The position numbers and the translations under genes were made by a program. The notes below the pieces were generated by a model that had not been told where the DNA came from, searched no databases, and saw only the letters and a program-made list of their open reading frames with translations. From PNNG01 sp964577055 (GTDB lineage Bacteria; Bacteroidota; Bacteroidia; UBA7662): a DNA stretch of 64,000 nt. Below, piece after piece: positions 33,501 to 42,134 of the stretch (the first letter of the stretch is position 1; every line of letters begins with the position of its first letter). Location: positions 62,001 to 126,000 of the forward strand of contig CAZNWC010000003.1 of NCBI GenBank assembly GCA_964577055.1, in the 5' to 3' direction.

Positions 33501-35497
33501 TGTATTTCGATGGGTTCCGCCTGAGCAACCTCACCGCCTTGCTCGATGCCGATACGGTGCCCTTGCGGGGTGCGTTGAAGGGTAGTTTGCAGCTCGAAAA
33601 CCTTTTTGGTCAGCCTGCCTTTGTGGCCGATTTGCAAGTCGATCGCCTGCGTTTGCCCGATTTGCCTTTGGGCAGCTTGGCCTTGCGTGCCACCAATCCG
33701 GCTGGCGACCGTTATGCCTTCACGGCTGCCTTGGGGGGTGCAGGCACAGCATTTACGGCCGATGGATTTTACCTGGCCACCGCTCAAAATCCGCGCATCG
33801 AGCTGCAGTTGCAAGTCGACACCCTACCGATGCCGCTTTTTGCCCTGCTCAGCGGCGGGCAATTGCAAGAAACATCGGGTTATGTATCGGCCGATTTGCG
33901 GCTGAGTGGTTCGCCCAATGCGCCCCAATACGATGGCAATTTGGCTTTCAACCAGGCCGCCTTCCGCTTGCAAACCACCAATACCCGCTTGTTGCTGCCC
34001 GCCGAACGCATCCGACTGAACAATGCCGGCATTTATTTCGATCAGTTTGAGCTGCGCGATACATTGAACAATATTTTGGCGGTAAGTGGCCAAATCAAAA
34101 CCCCCAGTTTGTTGCAGCCACAGCTCGATTTGAAGGTTGAAGCAGGCAATTTTCAGTTATTGAATGCCAAGCGTGCCAACAATCCCTACCTCTACGGCAA
34201 TGCCGCCATCAATACCAAGGCCCGCATCACCGGTACGCCCGAAAAGCCCGTGATTGACTTGGAGGCCCGCCTCAACAAAGGCAGCAAATTGTGGGTAGTA
34301 GTGCCCGAAAGCGAGGCTGCCCTCATTGCCCGCGAGGGGGTGGTGGTGTTCATCGACCCCGATGCCACGGCTTTTGACAGCTTGTTGGCCCCGGCAGGCA
34401 GCAGCTCGGTATTGGGCTTGACCCTCCGGGCCGCTTTGCAAGTAGATCCGCAAACCGAACTCACGGTGATTGTCGACGAGCGCGCAGGCGACCAATTGGT
34501 ACTTTCGGGCAAGGCCGATTTGCGCTACGAACTGTTCCCCAATGGCCGGCAAACGCTTACTGGTCGCTATGAAGTGGGCAAAGGCGCCTATGAACTCAGT
34601 TTGTACCAATTGGTGAAACGCAAATTCGAGTTGGTACCCGGCAGTACCATCACCTGGCGGGGAAATCCGACCGATGCCGCCCTCGACTTGCGGGCCCTGT
34701 ACCGGGTGAAAAGCGCTCCGCTCGACCTCATGAGCGAACAATTAAGTGGTGCCGATGCCTCGCAACTCAACCGATACCGCCAAGAGCTGCCGTTCGAAGT
34801 GTATACCCGCATCACGGGCGAGTTGTTGCGGCCGACCGTAGCCTTTTCGCTCGACATGCCCGAAACCCAACGCGGCGCCTTGGATGGGCAGGTGTATGCC
34901 CGTGTGCAACGCCTCAACCAGCAAGAAGACGAACTCAACCGCCAGGTATTTTCGCTTTTGGTGCTGAACCGCTTTGTACCCGCCGTGCAGTCGCAACCAG
35001 GAACCGGCATCAATGCCAGTACTTTGGCCCGTTCGAGTGCCAGCCAGCTGCTCAGCGGTCAGCTCAACAGCCTGAGCGCCCGTTACCTCAAAGGCGTTGA
35101 TTTGAATGTGAATTTGAACAGCTTCACCGATTACCAAAGCGGACAAGCGGCCGATCGCACGGTGGCCCAGTTGCAATTGCAAAAAAACCTCTTCAACGAA
35201 CGTTTGGTGGTGCAATTGGGCTCGCAGGTTGACCTTGAAGGCAACCGCGCCCGCGAGCAAAAGGCTTCCGACCTGTTGGGCGACCTGAGTTTAGAATACA
35301 TGCTCAATCCCGACGGTTCGTTGCGCTTGCGGGCCTTCCGCCGGCAACAATTCGAAGGCGTGCTCGAAGGACAATTGGTGGTGAGCGGTACCTCGCTGGT
35401 GTACAGCCGCGAATTCAACCGTTTTTCGGAGGCATTCAGGAGTCGGCCTACCCCCCAATTGCAGCCCGAGCCACCCAAAAAGGAGGAAAAACCATGA
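30518..35497 (+). CDS. tamB: Translocation and assembly module protein TamB (DUF490/AsmA-like)
   Basis: This is a protein of about 1659 residues. One N-terminal TM (ALGVFLVFLGVLLGSLLL) is followed by a very long beta-helical bridge. The C-terminal TamB domain includes TLTGRYEVGKGAYELSLYQLVKRKFEL and LNRFVPAVQS. TamB-type proteins span the periplasm and move phospholipid or help barrel assembly with TamA/TamL. There is no ATG at the start. TTG 30518 or 30530 fits the promoter. A repeat array at 31393-31510 inserts an (SAPLRDRP)n stretch near residues 292-331. The stop overlaps the tamL start by four bases (ATGA). Confidence 0.88.
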   Translation: METPLPNPTPKKRPLLRALGVFLVFLGVLLGSLLLAPVQTFWLRKLAAAYSERQGGQIELGSIRVGVGGSLRITDLLLLAPDGDTLAWVGKLETRLRWWKLPEALVLDGLRLSGGQVQLKVDAARQYNFAYLLPTPSGDSLSASDTATGQAMRYQIGLVQLQNIRFGLQDALAGTDLRLQLDSLSLLADSLQPAINRYQLAQLRVQGLHVQYADAGTAPAAEADTSTSALQISLGALEVLQSSLTLNNPAFETQVWLGQLRGQLPWFDLLGQKLQLDSFLLADSKLVYREKAPSAPLRDRPSAPLRDRPSAPLRDRPSAPPFGSAQGTEGPPAFTWPNWQVQAKGIDWQRNAVDIQLLDSSFGYSLGQFQAAAAYRPGYLNGRLRLQDLNTHDGLQLAKGSVRLQATDTELLLSELELRSRASVLSGSLEARYPQIVALFDLGEAVQIKSSGQFSLVPAEFAALLGAAAQAPQTATLLPMPLSAQWQVAGSSGLLQLDSVAVQWASGSSLRASGTLTDLFDPQKLRLRLPAFDLASVRSDLQLLYTDTLLVIPASVRLQGGTELGLQSFKGGLKVLLPGGDALLFVDVDQTDSLRYVADVQLEGAAWSRLLRQADWDDVALGFRAEGVGANPYSLQAQLEGRFDKLRYRSESLDGLDFSGRLQAGQFDLGAKLDQEVLAFNLSAQGDIDSLHNALDLRLQLFRTQLHRLGLREEELLARLQLEASYESSGQDLKARLYLHDALLQDPSGKYALNEQRMEVGSSNSQSHLQLSGELASGQVEANAAWNSIYGQLSSSFSQWAMDSSSQLQLRADVKLHPSPALLGIMAEAGTQLDTSNWHLLLDGQHQKLDLQADLPLLVYADTRLSGLQLDARLAGRQLDAFASFRRLEQGDLAQIDSTWLSLARTTDTVAVALGVHQANGQAFYRLAADYLPVAQGFWLHLRPADLLLQGNAWQVSPNNFVRVVHQKIHSEDLELKRADELFGLKAHGTDDLELYFDGFRLSNLTALLDADTVPLRGALKGSLQLENLFGQPAFVADLQVDRLRLPDLPLGSLALRATNPAGDRYAFTAALGGAGTAFTADGFYLATAQNPRIELQLQVDTLPMPLFALLSGGQLQETSGYVSADLRLSGSPNAPQYDGNLAFNQAAFRLQTTNTRLLLPAERIRLNNAGIYFDQFELRDTLNNILAVSGQIKTPSLLQPQLDLKVEAGNFQLLNAKRANNPYLYGNAAINTKARITGTPEKPVIDLEARLNKGSKLWVVVPESEAALIAREGVVVFIDPDATAFDSLLAPAGSSSVLGLTLRAALQVDPQTELTVIVDERAGDQLVLSGKADLRYELFPNGRQTLTGRYEVGKGAYELSLYQLVKRKFELVPGSTITWRGNPTDAALDLRALYRVKSAPLDLMSEQLSGADASQLNRYRQELPFEVYTRITGELLRPTVAFSLDMPETQRGALDGQVYARVQRLNQQEDELNRQVFSLLVLNRFVPAVQSQPGTGINASTLARSSASQLLSGQLNSLSARYLKGVDLNVNLNSFTDYQSGQAADRTVAQLQLQKNLFNERLVVQLGSQVDLEGNRAREQKASDLLGDLSLEYMLNPDGSLRLRAFRRQQFEGVLEGQLVVSGTSLVYSREFNRFSEAFRSRPTPQLQPEPPKKEEKP
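31393..31510. repeat. In-frame 24-bp repeat array inside tamB
   Basis: Three complete 24-bp units (CCCTTCGGCTCCGCTCAGGG + ACCG, with small changes), one truncated unit and one more near-complete unit. Because 24 is divisible by three the frame is kept, encoding repeated SAPLRDRP and then a shifted SAPPFGSAQGTEG. The unit is the reverse complement of the intergenic element at 30013-30039. Confidence 0.93.
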
Positions 35498-37761
35498 GGC
35501 AATGCTTGATTTGGACCATGGGTTTGCTCTTGCTGGGGGCATGTGGCACGCTCAAACGATTGCCCGAAGGGGAGAAGCTGTACCGCGGAGCAGAGTTGCA
35601 GTGGGAGGGTGCAGGAGCAGCCACGGCCGCCAAGGAGGTGTCGGCAGCCCTCGAAGAGGTTTTGTATCCGGTGCCCAATACACGGGTGGCGGGCACTTAC
35701 CCGGCTTTGTGGCTGCACCAACGTGCCCAAAGCGATAAAAAGCGCTGGTTGGCCAAAAGATACGCGCCCAGGTTTGGTGAAAAGCCGGTTTTACAAAGTC
35801 AGGTGAGGCCTGAGCAGTTGACCGCGCTGCTCCAAAACCGATTGGAAAACGAGGGTTTTTTGCGCCACCAAATCCGCTACGCATGGAAAGTGCAGGAGCA
35901 TGGTGCCACTTTGGTGTTTTACATCGCTCCCGGCGAACCCTACCGCTTGGCACAGTACAGTTGGTGGGGCACGCCCGACAGCTTGGCGCGTTTGCTTTCG
36001 CCGCAGTTGGCCCTTTCTAAGTTGCAACCCGGCAGTCGCTACAGCCTAACCGCCATGGAGGCCGAGCGTGAAAGGCTGGATGTTTGGTTGAAAAACCAAG
36101 GCTATTTCGCTTTTTCGCCCGATTATTTGCTTTTCAAAGCCGATACCTCGGTGGGTGATCGGCAATTCAAGCTGTATTTGTCGGTGAAGCAGGCCACGCC
36201 TCCCGAAGCCCTCCGCAGTTACCAGCTGTCGGCCGTGGAGGTGTACCCAAATGTGGCCTATACCGACAGTGCCCACAGTGGCATCGATACCCAGCGCTTG
36301 GACGGATTGGTATTTGTGGACGGCAGCCGCAGCTTCAGGCCCGACCGTTTGGCGCCTTTCGTGTTTTTGCGGCCCGGACAGCTCTACAACCGTTCGGCCG
36401 AGCTTACCATGGCCAATCGCCTGAGCAGTTTGGGCAATTTCAGGTACGTAACCGTGCGTTTTGATTTGCCCGACAGTCTGCCCCCGGGACTTGGGCCCGT
36501 TCCCATGCACATGCGCATTGATTTGGCACCTTCGCCACGTCGCCGTTTGCGTTATGAGACCCAGTTTTTGTCGAAATCGAACAATTTCGTAGGGCCTGCG
36601 CTCAAAATTGGCTATCAGAACCGCAATCTTTTCAGGGGAGGCGAGTTGCTGAACGTAGATGTAAATGCAGGTTTTGAAACCCAATTTGCGGGTGGCCGAC
36701 AAACCGGTTTGAATGCCTTTGAGGTGGGATTGAAAGGTGAGTTGGTGTTTCCGCGGATTTTGTCGCCGGTAGCGCTGGGGGGCAATTTGGGCTACGGACT
36801 GCCGCGCACCCGGCTGTTGAGTGGGGTGAATTTGTTGAGCCGCGTGAATTTTTACCGTTTGCGTTCTTTCCAGGCAGGTTTTGGCTACCAATGGCAAACC
36901 AACCGCTTTGTGAGCCACGATTTGCAACCGGCTTCGATCAGCTTCACGGGTTTGTCGCGCACCTCGCCTGCCTTCGACGCTATTTTGGCGGCCAATCCCT
37001 TCTTGCGGCAAAGTTTTGAGCAGCGCTTCATTGCCGGATTGGTGTACCAAGGCACTTTCAGCGAATTGGCCGAAAACAAACCCCACCGTTGGGTAGCCAT
37101 TGTAGGGTTGGATGCTGCCGGCAACCTGCCCGGGCTTATTACGGGCAGCGATCAGCTCTTTGGCGAAACCTTGGCCCGCTATGTGCGGCTCGATGCCGAC
37201 ATCCGTTACCACCGCGTTTTCAGCCGCGACCGCCGTTTGGTGATGCGTTTGTTTGGCGGTTACGGTTACAGCTACGGCGCGAGTCCCACCTTGCCCTACA
37301 TCAAACAATATTTTTCGGGGGGGCCGAACAGTGTGCGGGCGTTCAACATCCGCTCTTTGGGTCCGGGCAATTACCGTCCCGCCACCTTCGACCTGGCCTC
37401 TTTTTTCGACCAAGCTGGTGACATCAAGCTCGAAGCCAATGTGGAATACCGTTTTCCGTTGGTGCCCTACCTCAAGGGCGCTGTGTTTGCCGATGCGGGC
37501 AACATCTGGTTGCAGCGACCCAACCCCGTTTTGCGTGGGGGACATTTTACAGCCCAATGGGCGCAAGAATTGGGGGTAGGGGCCGGCTTTGGCCTGCGCA
37601 TCGATGCGGATATTTTGGTGCTCCGCTTCGATTTTGCCACGCCTTTGCGCAAGCCCTGGTTGCCGGCAGGGGAGCGTTGGTTCGATTCGGTTAGCTTGGC
37701 CGACCGCACTTGGCGCCGCGAAAACCTGAATGTGGTATTTGCAATTGGGTATCCGTTTTAA
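35494..37761 (+). CDS. tamL: TamL/TamA-like BamA-family outer-membrane lipoprotein
   Basis: This 755-residue protein has a lipoprotein signal (GLLLLGACGTLK, Cys 17) and POTRA-like domains (about 25-330, with GSRYSLTAMEAERERLDVWLKNQGYFAF). The Omp85 16-strand barrel starts near RRLRYETQFLSKSNNFVG and carries the loop-6 type motif in the GGPNSVRAFNIRSLGPG segment. The barrel ends FAIGYPF. Lipidated TamA-like proteins are known in Bacteroidota as TamL and partner TamB, encoded just upstream with an overlapping start. It may alternatively act as a general barrel-assembly factor. Confidence 0.88.
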   Translation: MRQCLIWTMGLLLLGACGTLKRLPEGEKLYRGAELQWEGAGAATAAKEVSAALEEVLYPVPNTRVAGTYPALWLHQRAQSDKKRWLAKRYAPRFGEKPVLQSQVRPEQLTALLQNRLENEGFLRHQIRYAWKVQEHGATLVFYIAPGEPYRLAQYSWWGTPDSLARLLSPQLALSKLQPGSRYSLTAMEAERERLDVWLKNQGYFAFSPDYLLFKADTSVGDRQFKLYLSVKQATPPEALRSYQLSAVEVYPNVAYTDSAHSGIDTQRLDGLVFVDGSRSFRPDRLAPFVFLRPGQLYNRSAELTMANRLSSLGNFRYVTVRFDLPDSLPPGLGPVPMHMRIDLAPSPRRRLRYETQFLSKSNNFVGPALKIGYQNRNLFRGGELLNVDVNAGFETQFAGGRQTGLNAFEVGLKGELVFPRILSPVALGGNLGYGLPRTRLLSGVNLLSRVNFYRLRSFQAGFGYQWQTNRFVSHDLQPASISFTGLSRTSPAFDAILAANPFLRQSFEQRFIAGLVYQGTFSELAENKPHRWVAIVGLDAAGNLPGLITGSDQLFGETLARYVRLDADIRYHRVFSRDRRLVMRLFGGYGYSYGASPTLPYIKQYFSGGPNSVRAFNIRSLGPGNYRPATFDLASFFDQAGDIKLEANVEYRFPLVPYLKGAVFADAGNIWLQRPNPVLRGGHFTAQWAQELGVGAGFGLRIDADILVLRFDFATPLRKPWLPAGERWFDSVSLADRTWRRENLNVVFAIGYPF

Positions 37762-37819
37762 GTTTTGAACTTCTGGCACGAAATTTTCTAGCATGCCGCG
37801 GATTTAAAAACAAACCCAC

Positions 37820-38551
37820 ATGAAAACGCTTCCCTGGCTGCTGGCCGCAACCCTTCTGCTGAGTGCCTGTAAGGATTACCAGATTGCCCTTCAACCCGAC
37901 TTGCGTGACAACGCACAGCTGATGACGGTAAAAGGCCGTCAAGGCAACATGATCAACCAAAAAGTAAGTTTTGGTGAGTTTTATACCGACAAGGTAAAAC
38001 GTGGCTGGACCGTTCGTTACGATATCCCCTTCATCGTGCGCTTTGAAGGGGCCCAAGAAAAGCTCAGCTTTACCCAATATGATGCTGCTGGCAACAAAGC
38101 TGTGGTTTCAGCCATTGGCAAATTCCGGAGTGCTGAAATGAATTTGCTGGGCAGTTGGTTCAACGTACCCCTCAATTTTAAACATTATTTCGCCGGCACC
38201 ATTTACCTGCCGCACAACCAGAAGGCCTACGATTTTGTAGTTTACAATCCCGAATCGAATTTCTTTTTGTTGCCTACCAAAGGGCATTTGCAGCAAGGCG
38301 ATATGCGCATCGAAATACAGGGTGTAACCAAGTTGCATGACCAAAAGGTGTGGAACATCGACAATCTGGGCTTCGAATACTTCAAGGGAAGTCAAGCCGT
38401 GGGTGCCGCCCAAATTTTCAACAACGGCAAGGTGTGGCTCCGCAACGGGCTGGATGCCGACGAACGCCTGGTGTTGGCAGCCTTGTCAACAGCCCTGATG
38501 ATTCGCAACAACGAACTGTCGGAACGGATGTCGGCCGAGCCAGTGCGTTGA
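37820..38551 (+). CDS. Hypothetical lipoprotein
   Basis: This 243-residue protein has a lipobox LLLSACKDY (Cys 17). The mature part is beta-rich with an aromatic patch (WFNVPLNFKHYFAGTIYLP) and a polar helical C-terminus. I do not recognise a family. It follows tamL by 58 bases without an evident promoter and may be part of that unit. Its stop lies one base from the stop of the convergent SDR gene. Confidence 0.75.
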   Translation: MKTLPWLLAATLLLSACKDYQIALQPDLRDNAQLMTVKGRQGNMINQKVSFGEFYTDKVKRGWTVRYDIPFIVRFEGAQEKLSFTQYDAAGNKAVVSAIGKFRSAEMNLLGSWFNVPLNFKHYFAGTIYLPHNQKAYDFVVYNPESNFFLLPTKGHLQQGDMRIEIQGVTKLHDQKVWNIDNLGFEYFKGSQAVGAAQIFNNGKVWLRNGLDADERLVLAALSTALMIRNNELSERMSAEPVR

Positions 38552-38552
38552 T

Positions 38553-39284
38553 TTACCAAGGGTGTTCGCTCCCGTCGTGGTGTAGAAACTTGCCGGTATC
38601 GGCCAAACTTACCCGATCTACCACATGCGTTAACAGCTCTTGTACTGCTTGGTCGGCCGTACGGGGGGCTTTACTGCCACCCATATCGGTTTGCACCCAG
38701 CCGGGGTTTACGTTCACGCATACAATGCCTTCGCTGCGCAGCTCATACGCCATGGATTTGTTGAGCACGTTGAGCAGGTTTTTGCTGCCCACATAGCCGT
38801 AGTGCCCGCCAAATTGCAAGCCACTTACCGAGCCCAACCAGCTTGACACATTCACCACCAGCGGCCGTTTGCTCTTTGCCAGCAGCGGCCGCAGGTGTTT
38901 TACGGCCAGCAATGGCGCCAGGCTGTTGATGTGCAACACCTCCAGCATGGCAGCGGCATCGAGGGCTTCGAGGGTGAAACACTGTGCTTTTTTCATAGGG
39001 TCGGCATAATCTTTTGGATTGACCCCGGCATTGTTCACCAGCAAATCCAATTGACCGAAGCGCTCGGCTACCCAACCAGCCAAAGCGGCCCATTGGGGTT
39101 CGCTGCTTACTTCCAAGGCATATTGATGCACTTGCAGTCCTTCGGCCGCAAGGGCAGCAGCAGCTGCTTCGGCTTGCTCGGCTTTGCGGGCGGTAAGCAC
39201 CACCTCGTATCCGTTTTGGGCCAATTGCCAGCACCAGGCGAGTCCTAAACCGCGGGCGGCACCGGTAACCACAGCTGTTTTCAT
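38553..39284 (-). CDS. SDR family oxidoreductase
   Basis: This is a 243-residue NAD(P)-dependent short-chain dehydrogenase. The Rossmann motif is TGAARGLG, NNAG follows at about residue 87, the catalytic Ser lies in NVSSW and the YxxxK pair in GYVGSKN. The Arg in TARKAE after the second strand suggests NADP. The substrate is unknown. Its ATG overlaps the stop of the preceding NAD(P)-binding gene by four bases, so both are probably controlled by the divergent HxlR regulator. Confidence 0.88.
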   Translation of the reverse strand: MKTAVVTGAARGLGLAWCWQLAQNGYEVVLTARKAEQAEAAAAALAAEGLQVHQYALEVSSEPQWAALAGWVAERFGQLDLLVNNAGVNPKDYADPMKKAQCFTLEALDAAAMLEVLHINSLAPLLAVKHLRPLLAKSKRPLVVNVSSWLGSVSGLQFGGHYGYVGSKNLLNVLNKSMAYELRSEGIVCVNVNPGWVQTDMGGSKAPRTADQAVQELLTHVVDRVSLADTGKFLHHDGSEHPW

Positions 39285-39898
39285 CGCTTGAGCAGTTTGA
39301 AGCCTATGTCGCGGCCCTGACCGGCGAATAAGGCTAGGTTGATCCAGAACCAGGCGAATTGTTCCATCATTTCAAATTTGTCGTTGCCGCCCACATCGTA
39401 GCAGGCACCAAAGCCGGCATCGAGGGCCAGCTGTTCGGTGGCCTTTTTGCCACGGGCACTGTCGCCAGCCATGAACAAATCGAGTTTTTGTCCGGCATAG
39501 TCGGGGTTTTGCATATTGTTGAAGCCTGTGGTATTGAAGCATTTCACCACCTCGCGGCTCGCGGTATGGGCGAGGATGGCTTCGGCGGTGGTGCGGAAAC
39601 CTGCCGGACCGCGCCCCATCACAATGTTCATGCTGTCGATGATGATTTTACCAGCGGTATTGCCCAGGGCTTGGGTAGTTTCGATGGCGGCTGTGGCAGG
39701 CACGGCCAGCAGCACCACTTCGGCGGCGGCTACTGCTTCGGCAATGGGATGCACACGCACTCCATGCAGTTGGGTGAGCGCTTGTCCTTTGAAGGCTTCG
39801 GGGCTGCGGACGCCCAAAAAGATGCGGTGGCCGGCGGCGGCCCAATGGGCAGCGAGGGTTCCTCCCACGTTGCCGGTTCCTATGATGGCGATGTTCAT
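39281..39898 (-). CDS. NADPH-dependent F420 reductase-like NAD(P)-binding protein
   Basis: This 205-residue protein has the Rossmann signature IAIIGTGNVGGTLA and the family pattern VLLAVPA, KIIIDSMN, VKCFNTTGFNNM and FMAGDSARGKK. It belongs to the Npd/FNO superfamily, but Bacteroidota generally lack F420, so an NADP(H)-linked reductase of unknown substrate is more likely. It is transcribed away from an HxlR regulator across a 106-base gap. Confidence 0.85.
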   Translation of the reverse strand: MNIAIIGTGNVGGTLAAHWAAAGHRIFLGVRSPEAFKGQALTQLHGVRVHPIAEAVAAAEVVLLAVPATAAIETTQALGNTAGKIIIDSMNIVMGRGPAGFRTTAEAILAHTASREVVKCFNTTGFNNMQNPDYAGQKLDLFMAGDSARGKKATEQLALDAGFGACYDVGGNDKFEMMEQFAWFWINLALFAGQGRDIGFKLLKR

Positions 39899-39956
39899 CT
39901 TGCTTCAAAGCAATGGAATAAAAAATAAACAGCTAGCTTACACACCGCAAAGTGCT

Positions 39957-39978
39957 ATACTCACTTTTTAGAAAGTAT
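39957..39978. promoter_or_regulatory. Inverted repeat between divergent genes, likely HxlR operator
   Basis: ATACT (39957-39961) and AGTAT (39974-39978) form an inverted repeat twelve bases apart in the AT-rich gap between the HxlR gene and the two oxidoreductase genes. HxlR-type regulators commonly bind such AGTA/TACT dyads next to their own gene. Confidence 0.5.
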
Positions 39979-40004
39979 GCTTTAAATCAATGAGTTAAAT
40001 ACAT

Positions 40005-40358
40005 ATGCCTGAATTCCTCTACAAATCAAAACTGTATTACAATCCGGTTGAGTTTGCCATGGACCGCATTGGCGGCACCTGGAAAATGCCCATTTTATGG
40101 CGCCTCAAAGACCGGGTGATGCGCTACAGCGAATTGAAAAAGGCCATTCCGCACATCACACACAAAATGCTTACGTCGCAGCTGCGCGAATTGGAAGAGG
40201 AGGGTTTTATCAGCAGGGAGGTATTTGCCGTGGTGCCGCCTAAAGTTGAATACAGCATCACGCCACGTGGCGAGCGGGCCATGGTGCTGGTGCATGCCAT
40301 CCGCAATTACGGCCTCGAGCTGATGGAGGAGTTTGGCATCGCCCATGAAAAGGGATAA
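40005..40358 (+). CDS. HxlR family transcriptional regulator
   Basis: This 117-residue winged-helix protein has the hallmark IGGTWKMPILWRLKDRVMRYSELKKAIPHIT, with LTSQLRELEEEGFISR as recognition helix and YSITPRGE as the wing. The N-terminal Cys found in redox- or quinone-sensing HxlR members is absent (EFLYKSKLYYNPVEFAMDR). It probably regulates the divergent oxidoreductase pair. Confidence 0.9.
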   Translation: MPEFLYKSKLYYNPVEFAMDRIGGTWKMPILWRLKDRVMRYSELKKAIPHITHKMLTSQLRELEEEGFISREVFAVVPPKVEYSITPRGERAMVLVHAIRNYGLELMEEFGIAHEKG

Positions 40359-40671
40359 AAGAGAAGGTAAAAAAGTGCGCCCCACCATGGCGAGGCCGTA
40401 ATCCACTGCCAGTTTGTTGAGCACTTACTTTCCTTAGTCGAGGCAACCACCGGTCGCCTGCTCCTTTTTGAACCCCCGCCTTGCGGGATTTCGCTTCGCA
40501 GGTATTATGTCAACTATTGGCTCGCTCCGTTCAGGTATTTGATATTTCTATTTGTGGGTTGAGCGCAGCGAAACCACCAAACTTTGAACCTTGAATTTTG
40601 AACCTTGAACCTTTGCGGTGTTAATTATTTACAAAACTCAAATGTTTCAACCCCGCTTTGCAACAAGCGGT
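40359..40671. other. Intergenic stretch with short repeats, no gene
   Basis: It holds short tandem copies of TTTGAACCTTGAA-type sequence at 40574-40615 and otherwise nothing recognisable. TTTGAACCTTGAATTTTGAA is the clearest run. Confidence 0.6.
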
Positions 40672-40679
40672 TAAATTTG
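40672..40679 (+). promoter_or_regulatory. -7 box (TAAATTTG) of the tolC-hlyD unit
   Basis: An exact TAnnTTTG match ends 19 bases before the ATG at 40699. A TTTC 23 bases upstream is a weak -33 candidate. Confidence 0.6.
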
Positions 40680-40698
40680 TGGGTCCGACCCAAATGAT

Positions 40699-42132
40699 AT
40701 GAAAAAACTGTTTTTATCGGTCTGCCTGCTCGCCCTAAGCTGGCAAACCACCCAAGCCCAAACCGACACCGAAGTCTGGACCCTGGAACGCTGTATCAGA
40801 CATGCCCTGCAAAACAACCTTACCGTGAGGCAAACGGCTGCGCAGCTCGACAATGCTGCCGCCGATTTGTTGCAGTCGCGCATGAACCGGGTACCCACCC
40901 TCAACGCCAATGGTAGCCTGTCGATCAACAACGGTCGTGTGATCGACCCCTTCACGAATACTTTTGATACCCGCACCATCGAATCGAACCAACTGGGAGC
41001 ACAAGCGGGCGTACCCATTTTTTCGGGTTTCCAAATCAACAACAACATCAAAGCCCAGCGATTTGCCTTTATGGCCAGTCAGCAGGACCTTGAGGTCACC
41101 CGCAACAACATCGCCTTAAGCGTTGCCAATTTTTACCTGCAAGCATTGCTCGCCCAGCAGCTGCTGGAAGTGGCTGAAAGTCAGCTCGACATCACCCGGG
41201 GTCAGGTAGACCGCACCGAGCGCCTGGTGAATGCCGGTGCGTTGAGTCTCGACAACTTGCTCAACCTCAAGGCCCAAATGGGCAACGAAGAGCTCAATGT
41301 GATCAATGCCCGCAACAACTTCACCAATGCCCTGGTGAACCTGGCTTTGTTGCTGCAGTTGCCCGAGCCCGACAAATTCGCCATTGTGCCCATCACCCGC
41401 CTCGATCCGGGCATTCAATTGCAGGCCGACATCCAAGGCGTGTACCAAAGTGCCGAAAACAACCAACCCCAAGTGAAAGCTGCTGAGTTGCGCATGCAGC
41501 AGGCCCGTTACAGCTTGGCCGCTGCCAAAGGTGCCCGCATGCCCCGTTTGACCGCCTTTGCCAATATGAGCACCGTATATGCCAGCACCAGCCAACGCAT
41601 CACCGATCCCACGCCCATCCTCAATGGCACAACACCCATTGGCATTGTGGAAGGAACCAACCAGGTGGTGGTGCGCCCCAACATCAGCTTTGCCACCGAA
41701 GTAGTACCTCGTTTGACCCAGTTCGACAACAACCTTGGTTACGGTGCAGGTTTCAGCCTTAGCATTCCCATCCTCAACAACTGGCAGGTAAATACCCAAA
41801 TTCGCCGTGCGCAAAATGCCCAAACCCTCACCAACATCCAATACGAAAGCGTGAAGAACCAGTTGTTCACCGATGTGGCCCGTGCGGTAACCGATTACAA
41901 AGCCGCCTGGACCCGCCTGCAGGCCAACGAACGCAACATCGAAGCCCAGCGCGAAAGCTTCAAATTCAGCGAAGCCCGTTTCAACCAGGGTTTGCTCAAT
42001 GCGGTTGAATACCTAAATACCAAAAACCGACTGCAAATTGCCGAGGCCAATTTGACCCAGGCACGGTACGAATTGCTTTTCCGCGCAAAAATTCTCGACT
42101 TTTACCTCGGTAAACCGATCATCCTCGAATAA
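40699..42132 (+). CDS. TolC family outer-membrane efflux protein
   Basis: This 477-residue protein has a signal peptide at 1-20 and two copies of the OEP repeat. The first is IRHALQNNLTVRQTAAQLDNA and the second lies around NNQPQVKAAELRMQQARYSLAAAKG. Long coiled-coil helices match the periplasmic tunnel. It forms the outer-membrane duct of a tripartite exporter whose adaptor is encoded two bases downstream. A second TolC homologue is at 52106-53569. Confidence 0.9.
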   Translation: MKKLFLSVCLLALSWQTTQAQTDTEVWTLERCIRHALQNNLTVRQTAAQLDNAAADLLQSRMNRVPTLNANGSLSINNGRVIDPFTNTFDTRTIESNQLGAQAGVPIFSGFQINNNIKAQRFAFMASQQDLEVTRNNIALSVANFYLQALLAQQLLEVAESQLDITRGQVDRTERLVNAGALSLDNLLNLKAQMGNEELNVINARNNFTNALVNLALLLQLPEPDKFAIVPITRLDPGIQLQADIQGVYQSAENNQPQVKAAELRMQQARYSLAAAKGARMPRLTAFANMSTVYASTSQRITDPTPILNGTTPIGIVEGTNQVVVRPNISFATEVVPRLTQFDNNLGYGAGFSLSIPILNNWQVNTQIRRAQNAQTLTNIQYESVKNQLFTDVARAVTDYKAAWTRLQANERNIEAQRESFKFSEARFNQGLLNAVEYLNTKNRLQIAEANLTQARYELLFRAKILDFYLGKPIILE

Positions 42133-42134
42133 TC

